Part shown: positions 15,181-22,532 of the stretch, piece after piece
Position numbering within the stretch: the first letter of the stretch is position 1
Layout of the letters: each line of letters begins with the position of its first letter
Source: Prosthecobacter debontii
Lineage (GTDB): Bacteria > Verrucomicrobiota > Verrucomicrobiia > Verrucomicrobiales > Verrucomicrobiaceae
Length of the DNA: 64,000 nucleotides
Reading direction: 5' to 3'
Assembly: GCA_945860295.1 (NCBI GenBank)
Contig: CAMAQH010000017.1
Span: 1 to 64,000, forward strand
Made by a program: the position numbers and the translations under genes
The notes under the pieces: generated by a model
The model's database searches: none
The model's input: only the letters and a program-made list of their open reading frames with translations
Told to the model about the DNA's origin: nothing

Positions 15181-15821
15181 GCCTCACCCTGCCTGACTCT
15201 CCCAAGTTCACCGTTTCCCGCACCGGCCTCGCCGTGCATACCTCTTTATCCTTTACCGAATGGGCCTCCTTGGCACCACGACTCAACGAGGCATCACGCT
15301 GCATCGGCTTCCTCATCGGTGACTGGCTGGTTTATGGTCAAACACAGTTCGCCAGCTCGACTGCCAAAAAGGCGGCTCGTGTGTCTGCCGACGACTATGC
15401 TGCCACCGTTGAAGCCACTGGATTGGATCACACCACATTGGCCACCTATGCCTATGTGGCGAGGCGTGTGCCACATTCCTTGCGCCATGAAAACCTTTCC
15501 TGGGAACACCATAAGGTGGTGGCGAAATTGGAACACGACGGCCAATCACGCTGGCTGCGTATTGCCGGGAATGGCAAGGAGGTGGTTTCCACCCGTCGCC
15601 TGCGCAAAAGCATTTCAGCGGGCAGGCTGCTGAAACCGGCGGACATGAAGCTTGATCCTGCCGATCGTGGCATCCCCAATCACATCCCGCCGCTCAATCG
15701 TCTCTGCGCATGGTGGTCAAATATTCAGAAAGAGCAGTGGCTGCATCGAGCCACGCCACAGCAGCGTGCGGCACTCAAGCGCGACCTGCTGCCCATCGTG
15801 AAAATCTATGAGAAGCTTTGA
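15177..15821 (+). CDS. LmbU-like protein, paralogue A
   Basis: A 214-residue protein. The run FLIGDWLVYGQTQF, TGLDHTTLATYAYVARRVP, LSWEHHKVVAKL and RRLRKSI resembles the LmbU family known from actinomycete antibiotic regulation. Its ATG overlaps the preceding stop (ATGA). A close paralogue is encoded on the opposite strand at 16176-16856; the two share the same order of motifs including NHIPPLNRLCAWWS near the C-terminus. DNA binding is probable; targets are unknown. Confidence 0.65.
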   Translation: MSLTLPDSPKFTVSRTGLAVHTSLSFTEWASLAPRLNEASRCIGFLIGDWLVYGQTQFASSTAKKAARVSADDYAATVEATGLDHTTLATYAYVARRVPHSLRHENLSWEHHKVVAKLEHDGQSRWLRIAGNGKEVVSTRRLRKSISAGRLLKPADMKLDPADRGIPNHIPPLNRLCAWWSNIQKEQWLHRATPQQRAALKRDLLPIVKIYEKL

Positions 15822-15828
15822 CGCGGCA

Positions 15829-16176
15829 TCATGGCAAAGACGGCTCGATGGGGGCGGGCAGACGTGGATTGATCTGGCTCCAAAACAGAGGTGTTAGCTT
15901 TTCGTCGAGATCACTTTCATCTTGGCGGGTCCAAGTGCCATCGGTGAGCATGGTCGCTGCCTTCTTAAACCAGCTCAGCAGCTCGGAACTGAGATGCAAT
16001 GGCACCGTAAATTCGTCATCGCCGACCATGGGGGCTGCTGGGCCACAGCAGGCCCTGCGCGCCTGGTAGTCGTCCCAAACCATCACGCCAGAGGGCATGA
16101 TACGGACCAGAAACTCTCGCTCGCCAAATGATAGGCTGTAGCTGAACAAGATCTCGGGATGTTCGGAATTGGACAT
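15829..16176 (-). CDS. Hypothetical protein (115 aa)
   Basis: A 115-residue acidic protein with no recognised family. Notable are SLSFGEREFLVRIMPSGVMV, a Cys pair in ARRACCGPAAP, and LSSELLSWFKKAATML. Its start overlaps the stop of the upstream LmbU-like gene by one base, so the two form a leftward pair. It converges with the other LmbU-like gene, 7 bp from its stop. Confidence 0.6.
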   Translation of the reverse strand: MSNSEHPEILFSYSLSFGEREFLVRIMPSGVMVWDDYQARRACCGPAAPMVGDDEFTVPLHLSSELLSWFKKAATMLTDGTWTRQDESDLDEKLTPLFWSQINPRLPAPIEPSLP

Positions 16177-16856
16177 CAGGGTTTTCTGCGGCGCTTGACT
16201 TCCACCAGCAGGTTCAGCTCATCCTGAATCCTCATCACCCACTTGAAGTCACGCAGCAGGGTTTCCACCTGCTCGACGGTTGCCCGTTGCGGCCACTTAT
16301 TGTCCTTCATGTCGCTCCACCAGGCACAAAGCCTGTTGATGTGCGGGATGTGGTTGTTTCTGCCACGATGCGCAGGATCGGTCACCATCTCATCAGGGGT
16401 GAGCACGCGCCCGGCGATGATGCTCTTGCGCAAACGCATGGTGCTAATAGCCCGCTGGTTTTTCTTGGGGGCTGCCAGCGCCAGCCAGCGGCGTTGTTCA
16501 ACAACGGGGAGCTTGGCGACCACCTTGTGATGTTCCCACGCCAGGGCTTCACTGCGTCGGTTCCTGGCCACGCGCCGAGCGACGTAGGCGTAGTTGTGGA
16601 GGGTGGTCCTGTCCAGGCCCGTGGCCTGAATGGCCGCATCATAGGCATCCGTGGCAACACGACTCGCAGCCGGACCTTTGCGGAAGTTGGCGTCGCCATA
16701 GACGAGCCAGTCACCGATCACAAAAGCAATGCCGCGCGCGGCATGCCCCAGGGAGTTGGCAACTTGGCTCCATTCCTCAAAGGTTAGAGGCGCGAGGACA
16801 TCCAGACCCGTGGGAGAGATTTGGATCTTGGAATGGCTGGGCAGGGCGAGACTCAT
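16176..16856 (-). CDS. LmbU-like protein, paralogue B
   Basis: A 226-residue paralogue of the protein at 15177-15821. Matching blocks are FVIGDWLVYGDANF, TGLDRTTLHNYAYVARRVA, LAWEHHKVVAKLP, MRLRKSIIAGRVL and NHIPHINRLCAWWSDM. The C-terminus is a basic RRRKP tail. The inverted arrangement with its paralogue suggests duplication or acquisition from a related element. It lies at the right border of the island. Confidence 0.65.
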   Translation of the reverse strand: MSLALPSHSKIQISPTGLDVLAPLTFEEWSQVANSLGHAARGIAFVIGDWLVYGDANFRKGPAASRVATDAYDAAIQATGLDRTTLHNYAYVARRVARNRRSEALAWEHHKVVAKLPVVEQRRWLALAAPKKNQRAISTMRLRKSIIAGRVLTPDEMVTDPAHRGRNNHIPHINRLCAWWSDMKDNKWPQRATVEQVETLLRDFKWVMRIQDELNLLVEVKRRRKP

Positions 16857-17184
16857 GCAGGAACTGGATCACGAAACCATGACAGTGACCGCCGGACAAG
16901 TGCTGGGTGTAAAATAGAACAACCTGCCTTCACCAAAACAACCTGCTGTCCAATCCTCAACCGGCTTACACCCAGTAGCCATGGACAACTCGCGTGAGGA
17001 TCCATGCGAAACAGTGCGCAGGTGGTCATTCGCTGCATGACAAAACATGACAACTCAAGCTCACCACTCTGCGAAAACGTGCATATGCACCCGCGATAAG
17101 GCTTGAGGGAATCCCCGGAAATACGAAGGTTCACGCACCAATCCCATGATCACATCACCCGCGCAGTCCCCTGTGCGCCGCACC
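16857..17184. other. Gene-free stretch, candidate right boundary of the island
   Basis: No convincing gene on either strand. It separates the last island-type gene from a conserved-looking hypothetical gene and the CPBP protease. I found no clear direct repeat matching the left side. Confidence 0.4.
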
Positions 17185-17490
17185 TCAGTCGTTCGCGCCG
17201 TTAATTTCCACGGCATGACCCTGTTCGTCAAACCGCCAGCCCAGAGCTTCGAGCGCCGCGTCCACCGTTTGCAGATGTTTAAGCGGCAGACGCTTCCGTT
17301 GATATTTGCGGAAGAGCACATCACGCGCCGCCAGCCACGTTTCCACGGTCGGTTTCATCGGCATCCACTCCTCACCATCGGGGTGAGCTAGGCGGAATAT
17401 CCACTCACGGGAGTTCCAGTGGGCGCGGATGTATTGCTTGCGACCATCTTCCAGACGTTCGTGCCATTCGTGACATTGGTTTTTGGTCAT
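17185..17490 (-). CDS. Conserved-looking hypothetical protein (101 aa)
   Basis: A 101-residue protein, rich in Trp and Arg, of unknown function. WNSREWIFRLAHPDGEEW and RDVLFRKYQRKRLPLKHLQT stand out. The frame extends upstream to 17529, but the ATG at 17490 gives the more sensible start. It is divergent from the CPBP protease gene with 33 bp between, which must hold both start regions. Confidence 0.55.
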   Translation of the reverse strand: MTKNQCHEWHERLEDGRKQYIRAHWNSREWIFRLAHPDGEEWMPMKPTVETWLAARDVLFRKYQRKRLPLKHLQTVDAALEALGWRFDEQGHAVEINGAND

Positions 17491-17523
17491 TGAGAGCGCG
17501 CAGGATGCGCTAGTATCGCCGCC

Positions 17524-18474
17524 ATGCAAGCCAACAAGCCTCGACCCACCTCAGCATTGCCCAAACTGCTGCTCTACCTGCTGGCCGTCATGCTCGGCGG
17601 TGCATTGCTCGCTCCTCCCTTATTCGATCTCGGTCAGTCTGCCCTCATCTGGCTCAAGAGCGGATCACTCGGCAGCAGTGGCCTCGGCCAATGGCTCCTC
17701 AAAGAAATTCAACGCGCCCATTTCACCCGCTACTTTAATCGCGCCGTACTCATCTGCGCCATCGTCTTCATTTGGCCCTTTCTGCGCTGGGTGAAACTCG
17801 ACCGCACACTCCTGCCGTCCTGGCGACCAGTGAGTTCAGGCATCAAACAGTGGCTCATCGGCTTCTGCCTCGCCGCTGGATTCCTTTTGCTGCTTGGTTT
17901 TGTGTTTTGCAAAGCCGGAGCCTATCAACTGAAGCCGCAAGTAAGCTGGATCAAAATCAGCGAACCAATCACCGCCGCACTCGGAGCAGGCATCATCGAG
18001 GAGTTTTTCTTTCGCGGGCTTCTGCTGGGCCTCCTGCTCCGCACCATGACCACGCGGGCCGCCCTCTTGTGGGCTACCTTCATCTTCGCCATCGTGCATT
18101 TCATGAAGCCACCAGACGGCTGGCAAATCACCGATGATCAAGTCGTGTGGACCAGCGGTTTTGCGGTGCTCACTCAGATCGCCAAAGGCTTCGGCGATGT
18201 ACAATTCCTACTCGCTGAGTTCGCCACACTCTACGCTGTTGGTTGGGTGCTCACTCGCGTTAGGGTGCAGACAGGGGCACTCTGGGCAGGCATCGGCCTG
18301 CATGGTGGCTGGGTTTTTGGGTTGAAGTATTTCAGTTCGCTTACCGTTTATCAAAACGGCTGGCTCCCCTGGATCGGACCCAATCTCAAGATCGGTCTAG
18401 CCCCGCTGGCCATGGTTCTCTTAACCGGTTGGCTTGCCCTTCGGCTACTGCCTAGCCATCAGCAGGCAGACTAA
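17524..18474 (+). CDS. CPBP family intramembrane metalloprotease
   Basis: A 316-residue membrane protein with about eight hydrophobic segments. The family motifs are present: EEFFFRGLLLGLLLR near residue 160 and FIFAIVHFMKP near residue 190, giving the glutamates and histidine of the CPBP/Rce1/Abi active site. These proteases cut within membranes or process prenylated and bacteriocin-like peptides; the substrate here is unknown. The start ATG follows a short spacer from the divergent gene. Confidence 0.88.
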   Translation: MQANKPRPTSALPKLLLYLLAVMLGGALLAPPLFDLGQSALIWLKSGSLGSSGLGQWLLKEIQRAHFTRYFNRAVLICAIVFIWPFLRWVKLDRTLLPSWRPVSSGIKQWLIGFCLAAGFLLLLGFVFCKAGAYQLKPQVSWIKISEPITAALGAGIIEEFFFRGLLLGLLLRTMTTRAALLWATFIFAIVHFMKPPDGWQITDDQVVWTSGFAVLTQIAKGFGDVQFLLAEFATLYAVGWVLTRVRVQTGALWAGIGLHGGWVFGLKYFSSLTVYQNGWLPWIGPNLKIGLAPLAMVLLTGWLALRLLPSHQQAD

Positions 18475-18551
18475 AAGCGCGCCAACAAACGCGACAAATC
18501 ATTTGCAGCCTGCGCTCTGTCTGGAATCATGCGCGCGTTGCAGCACTCAAT

Positions 18552-18636
18552 GCCTGAGTGGCGGAATTGGTAGACGCGCCAGACTTAGGATCTGGTTGGG
18601 AAACTAGTGCAGGTTCGAGTCCTGTCTCAGGCACCA
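18552..18636 (+). tRNA. tRNA-Leu (anticodon TAG)
   Basis: An 85-nt class II tRNA with a long variable arm. The acceptor stem is GCCTGAG/CTCAGGC, the D-arm is GGCGGAATTGGTAGACGC, the anticodon TAG is at 18586-18588, the T-loop is GTTCGAGTC and the CCA end is encoded. Confidence 0.95.
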
Positions 18637-18648
18637 TCAGCAACAAAG

Positions 18649-19428
18649 TCACCGCATCCTTCCCACGGCGGGCTTCGGCATGGAAAACCCACCGAGTTGG
18701 TTGCGAAATTCATACACATCGCTGCGATAAATCGTCTCTTCATACCACAGAGGGATTCCGCCTTCGAGAATGCCAGTGGCGATGACCAATAAACACGCGG
18801 CATTCGTCGTAACGCCCAATTGGGTTGCCTGTGACTTCGTGGCGTTGACTGCGCGGATGGATTCGTTGGCTCCGGAAATGGTGAGTTTGCATTTCGCGGT
18901 CCAAAACGCATACAGCGAGCTTTTGGCATCGGTTTTGGTCATGGCCGGGCAATGACGCGCTACGACGTGACGGCGCTCATAGATGACCGGTTGCCCATCG
19001 GCGAGACGAAGGCGCTCGATGTAGAGCAGCGGCTCGTTGGCAGTTAATTTGAGTGCTTGAACGATCTCGTCAGACACATCGGCGGCACTGAGCTTTTGGA
19101 AGGCGAGGACTTGCGTGCTGGGCTCCTTGCCCGCAGCGCGGGCTTTGTCGGTGAAGCTGACGAGGCGCTGTAAATCGTAGTCGAGCACGCTTTCACGGAC
19201 GAATGTGCCCGCCCCCTGGCGAAATTCTAGCAAGCCCTGAGAAACGAGGCTGCTAAGGGCTTTGTTGGCTGTGGGACGGCTGGTCTCGAAGCGCTCGGCA
19301 ATCTCGCGCTCGGTGAGGAATTGCGCACCTAGCACGAACTGACGACTGCGGAGGAGTTTACGCAGTTTGGCGATGAGTTCCTGATGAAAAGACGCTGGCT
19401 TGCCCACAGGGTCGATCTTGGAACACAA
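18649..19428 (-). CDS. GntR family regulator, HutC/UTRA type
   Basis: A 259-residue regulator. The N-terminal winged HTH (EREIAERFETSRPTANKALS, then LVSQGLLEFRQGAGTFV) is classic GntR. The C-terminal part matches a UTRA ligand-binding domain, with LLYIERLRLADGQPVIYERR and PLWYEETIYRSDVYEF. Divergent from deoC with 58 bp between, which contains a perfect palindrome; it therefore probably represses deoC and itself until a sugar phosphate or nucleoside ligand binds. Confidence 0.88.
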   Translation of the reverse strand: MCSKIDPVGKPASFHQELIAKLRKLLRSRQFVLGAQFLTEREIAERFETSRPTANKALSSLVSQGLLEFRQGAGTFVRESVLDYDLQRLVSFTDKARAAGKEPSTQVLAFQKLSAADVSDEIVQALKLTANEPLLYIERLRLADGQPVIYERRHVVARHCPAMTKTDAKSSLYAFWTAKCKLTISGANESIRAVNATKSQATQLGVTTNAACLLVIATGILEGGIPLWYEETIYRSDVYEFRNQLGGFSMPKPAVGRMR

Positions 19429-19443
19429 TCTGGCTTTGACAAG

Positions 19444-19475
19444 TGGCTAAGCCAATTTAGAAATTGGCTTAGCCA
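19444..19475. promoter_or_regulatory. Operator-like perfect palindrome between gntR and deoC
   Basis: TGGCTAAGCCAATTT, AG, then the exact reverse complement: 15-bp arms with a 2-bp centre. Each arm contains a near-palindromic TGGCTWAGCCA, so there are two 11-bp sub-sites, which suits two GntR dimers. It lies 12 bp before the deoC ATG and 15 bp before the gntR ATG. It would block transcription or translation start of both genes. Confidence 0.85.
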
Positions 19476-19486
19476 AGCCATAATCC

Positions 19487-20269
19487 ATGAAATACTCCTA
19501 CTCAGGCCTCGCCAAAATGATCGACCACTCGTTGCTGCACCCAACGATGACCGATAAAGATCTCCAGGAAGGCTGCGCCTTGGCCGCGAAATACGATGTG
19601 GCCTCCGTCTGCATCAAACCCTACGCGGTGAAGCAGGCCGTGGAGTGGTTGCGTGGAACAGACGTTAAAGTCGGAGCCGTCATCGGCTTTCCGCATGGCA
19701 ATAGCGCCACGGAATCGAAGCGTTATGAAACGGAACTGGCCTGCAAAGATGGCGCGGTGGAGATCGACATGGTGGTCAATCTTGGCAAGGCCCTTGGCGC
19801 TGATTGGGACTACGTCGAGGCTGATGTGAAAGCCGTCTGCGATGAAGCCCACAAGCATGGAGCCAAGGTGAAGGTCATCTTTGAAAACGATTACCTCACC
19901 AACGGTGGAGCAGGTCTGAGCAGTGACGATTTAAAAATCAAACTCTGCCAACTCTGCGAGCGCGCTGGAGCCGATTGGGTGAAGACGAGCACCGGCTATG
20001 GCTTTGTGAAGCAACCCGACGGCAGCTACAACTACAAAGGTGCCACGGAGCACGACCTCGTTCTCATGCGCGCCAACGTGTCAGCCAAGGTCCAAGTCAA
20101 AGCCGCTGGCGGCGTGCGAGATCTCGATGGACTGATCAAAGTCCGCGATCTCGGTGGCTCTCGTTGTGGAGCCACAGCGACTGCTGCGATGATGGACGAT
20201 TATCGTAAACGCGAAGCGACTGGCACACTCGATGCCGCAGGCGGGAAGATCGGTGTGGGTGGGTATTGA
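19487..20269 (+). CDS. deoC: Deoxyribose-phosphate aldolase
   Basis: A 260-residue class I aldolase. It splits 2-deoxyribose-5-phosphate into glyceraldehyde-3-phosphate and acetaldehyde in nucleoside catabolism. The Schiff-base lysine is in WVKTSTGYGF, and VKAAGGVRDLDG supplies the second catalytic lysine. DMVVNLGKALG and VKVIFENDYL are also family-typical. The length fits the family. It stands alone after the operator-like palindrome and is the probable target of the divergent GntR regulator. DeoC-like enzymes of this clade may act on other deoxysugar phosphates. Confidence 0.94.
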   Translation: MKYSYSGLAKMIDHSLLHPTMTDKDLQEGCALAAKYDVASVCIKPYAVKQAVEWLRGTDVKVGAVIGFPHGNSATESKRYETELACKDGAVEIDMVVNLGKALGADWDYVEADVKAVCDEAHKHGAKVKVIFENDYLTNGGAGLSSDDLKIKLCQLCERAGADWVKTSTGYGFVKQPDGSYNYKGATEHDLVLMRANVSAKVQVKAAGGVRDLDGLIKVRDLGGSRCGATATAAMMDDYRKREATGTLDAAGGKIGVGGY

Positions 20270-20278
20270 TCGAGAAAA

Positions 20279-21151
20279 TCACTCCCTTCGCCATTCGTTG
20301 CCTGATTGGGTCAATTTGGCATCCTCGCGCACCTCAAAGTCCCTCGCTTGATGATGGATGATGCAGTTGGTCACACGATGTGATTTTCCTGCGAAGCTGA
20401 AGGCGGCAGCGAGGTTGTGGTGCACTTTGCAGTTGGTGTAGGTCGTGACGCTGTCGTTCACATCGGCCACGCCGCCTGCGGTGGAGCCGTTCCAAGCGAT
20501 TTCGGCATCCACCACGTCCATCTGCACGGTTTCGTGTGCGCTGATGCCTTCGTCGCCATTCGAGAACGCCTTCACATGCTCCAGACGAACGCCAACACGT
20601 GCGCCGTGAATGTTGAAGCCATCGTTGGCAGCATGAATCGCGGTGATGTTTCGAACAGTGATGTGCGAGCACTGAACCGACACGCAACTCGCGAGATTGG
20701 CAGGTGGCAGGATGATGTGTGCGGTGCAGGGCTTCTTCCCGACCGGCCAGCGGAAATAGATCGCTCCTTCCGCCGTGAAGCCCAGTTCGCCGGGTTTAAG
20801 CGCCGCCGGTGCTGCGTAGCTGACTTGGCCTGCGACGACACTCTTTTTTTCGGCTTCGCGATCACGCACTGTGCGCATGGGCACTTCTTCAATGAACAGC
20901 GCCGCACGCTGGATGTCTGCCACCGCCGGATGATCCTTAAACGCGCAACGTGAGGTCCACACCTCGCCGTCCTTCTGCCAGTCATGTGTAGTGACGTCGA
21001 TGCCGAGATCGATGATCATCCCTTTGCCATCAAACACCGTCGGATTTTCCGGCGTGCCGCCCTTGTTCAAGGTAAGCGGCACATGGCGGATTTCCTGCGC
21101 GTGAACGGAAGTGATGATGAAAGTTGTGAGAGCAAGCAGGCGGCAAAACAT
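20279..21151 (-). CDS. Secreted right-handed beta-helix protein
   Basis: A 290-residue protein with a signal peptide (LLALTTFIITSVHAQ) and repeating short beta-strand turns in the C-terminal half: SHITVRNITAIHAANDGFNI, VRLEHVKAFSNGDEGISA, VQMDVVDAEIAWNGS and SHRVTNCIIHHQA. This is the parallel beta-helix pattern of polysaccharide-binding or -cleaving enzymes. No catalytic set can be named. It converges on deoC with 9 bp between the stops. Confidence 0.8.
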   Translation of the reverse strand: MFCRLLALTTFIITSVHAQEIRHVPLTLNKGGTPENPTVFDGKGMIIDLGIDVTTHDWQKDGEVWTSRCAFKDHPAVADIQRAALFIEEVPMRTVRDREAEKKSVVAGQVSYAAPAALKPGELGFTAEGAIYFRWPVGKKPCTAHIILPPANLASCVSVQCSHITVRNITAIHAANDGFNIHGARVGVRLEHVKAFSNGDEGISAHETVQMDVVDAEIAWNGSTAGGVADVNDSVTTYTNCKVHHNLAAAFSFAGKSHRVTNCIIHHQARDFEVREDAKLTQSGNEWRRE

Positions 21152-21245
21152 GGGATCACTTCATCGCGGCTGCGTGCGGTGGCCTTTCAAAGGATGCAGC
21201 GAGGAGAGCGATTCATGCTGCTCGCAGCGTTATAGAGCGCACACT

Positions 21246-22499
21246 ATGAAACACACCTCAGCACTTGATCGCCGCCAATTCATCGGAACCACCGCCGCCG
21301 CTGTCGGCGGTTTTTTTCTGTCAGACGCTTCGACATTGCACGCTGAGCCAGCATCCACGGAGCACTTCTGGTATCGCCTTCAGCCAGAGGGGCCTTACAT
21401 CGACTCACAGCGTGACAACAAGGCGTTTGGGTTTGGTAGCGGGAAGATTTTCTTGTCGGAGGATAGCGGCAAGACGTGGCCGCACAGCGCAGCATTCGCC
21501 GAAGCGGAGAAGATCACCTTCAGTGTCATCCTGAAGAATGGTAACATCGTCTTTGCCACGCTGGCGCAGCTTTTCCTCAGCACGGACAATCTCAAAACGC
21601 ACCGGGCTATCACGGTGAAGAATTTCGACGGCAGCGACTATCTGCCGCACACGCCCGTGAATCCTGAGCAGCCGGGCTGGTATTTCCATTCGCTCGATGG
21701 CGAGCACTGCTTCGAGGTCGATGGCAAAGAAATGCTCGTTTGGGGAAACTACTGCAACGTCCTCGGCGGCCCAGTGCCGGTGAACATCTACTACTCCACC
21801 GACAACGGCCAGACCGTGAAGTTGGCGTATGCATTTGGGCAGAATCCGAAGTTCCAGCAGAAGGACACGCCGCCGGAGAAATTCATCGGCAATCCCAACA
21901 ACAAGCTCATCGCCCGCCACGTCCACAACGTGACCTACAACCCCGCAGAGAACGCCTTCTACGCCTGCACCGGTGACATCGACCGCACTCATGGCAAGGA
22001 GGTCCACTGGCTGCGCGGCACCTACGATGCCAAGGCCGACAAATGGGACTGGAAGCACGTCATTTCAGTGGACTCGAACTCCCGCTTCAAATGCGGTGGC
22101 ATCAACTTCATCGAGGGCAAATGCTACTGGATCGCCGATGCCAACGGCCCTGCTCTCGCCAATAGGCACGACCGTGGCATCTTCGTATGCGATCCGAAAG
22201 ACATCACCGATAGGTCCAAGCATACGTTGTTATTCAATCCCATGTTTGAATCTGCCAACATGCTCGTGCAGGACGGCGTCATGCTCGCCACGCACTGCGC
22301 GCCGGCTTCGACCTATGCCTGCGGCATCATCTACTCGCCCGACATGGGCAAGACCTGGGCGCAATACGACCTCAAAGAGTTCGGCCCACGCTCCGGCTGC
22401 CGCATTCAACGGAAAAACAGCGACGGCTGGTTCCGCATGGACCTGCGCAAAGGCTGGATCGAGCGCGCCGAGGTCTTGTTTATCAAACCGAAGGTGTGA
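21246..22499 (+). CDS. Tat-exported sialidase/BNR-repeat-like protein
   Basis: A 417-residue protein with a twin-arginine signal (DRRQFIGTTAAAVGGFFLS). BNR/Asp-box-like motifs IFLSEDSGKTW, IYYSTDNGQT and IIYSPDMGKTWAQ point to a six-bladed sialidase-type propeller. The ligand is unknown; many such verrucomicrobial proteins act on host or algal glycans. It opens a rightward run of six genes ending in pdxA. The ATG at 21246 is chosen because the signal peptide begins there. Confidence 0.82.
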   Translation: MKHTSALDRRQFIGTTAAAVGGFFLSDASTLHAEPASTEHFWYRLQPEGPYIDSQRDNKAFGFGSGKIFLSEDSGKTWPHSAAFAEAEKITFSVILKNGNIVFATLAQLFLSTDNLKTHRAITVKNFDGSDYLPHTPVNPEQPGWYFHSLDGEHCFEVDGKEMLVWGNYCNVLGGPVPVNIYYSTDNGQTVKLAYAFGQNPKFQQKDTPPEKFIGNPNNKLIARHVHNVTYNPAENAFYACTGDIDRTHGKEVHWLRGTYDAKADKWDWKHVISVDSNSRFKCGGINFIEGKCYWIADANGPALANRHDRGIFVCDPKDITDRSKHTLLFNPMFESANMLVQDGVMLATHCAPASTYACGIIYSPDMGKTWAQYDLKEFGPRSGCRIQRKNSDGWFRMDLRKGWIERAEVLFIKPKV

Positions 22500-22532
22500 A
22501 AAGCGCGAAACTGCGTCGTTAATGTGGGAGCA

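Noticed and set aside
16853-17134. Leftward 93-codon frame
   Set aside because: It overlaps the start of the LmbU-like gene, and its Cys/Ser-rich sequence does not look like a conserved protein.
18552-18636. tRNA-Leu as the attachment site of the island
   Set aside because: I found no copy of the tRNA 3' end near the left border, and two chromosomal-looking genes lie between the island and the tRNA.
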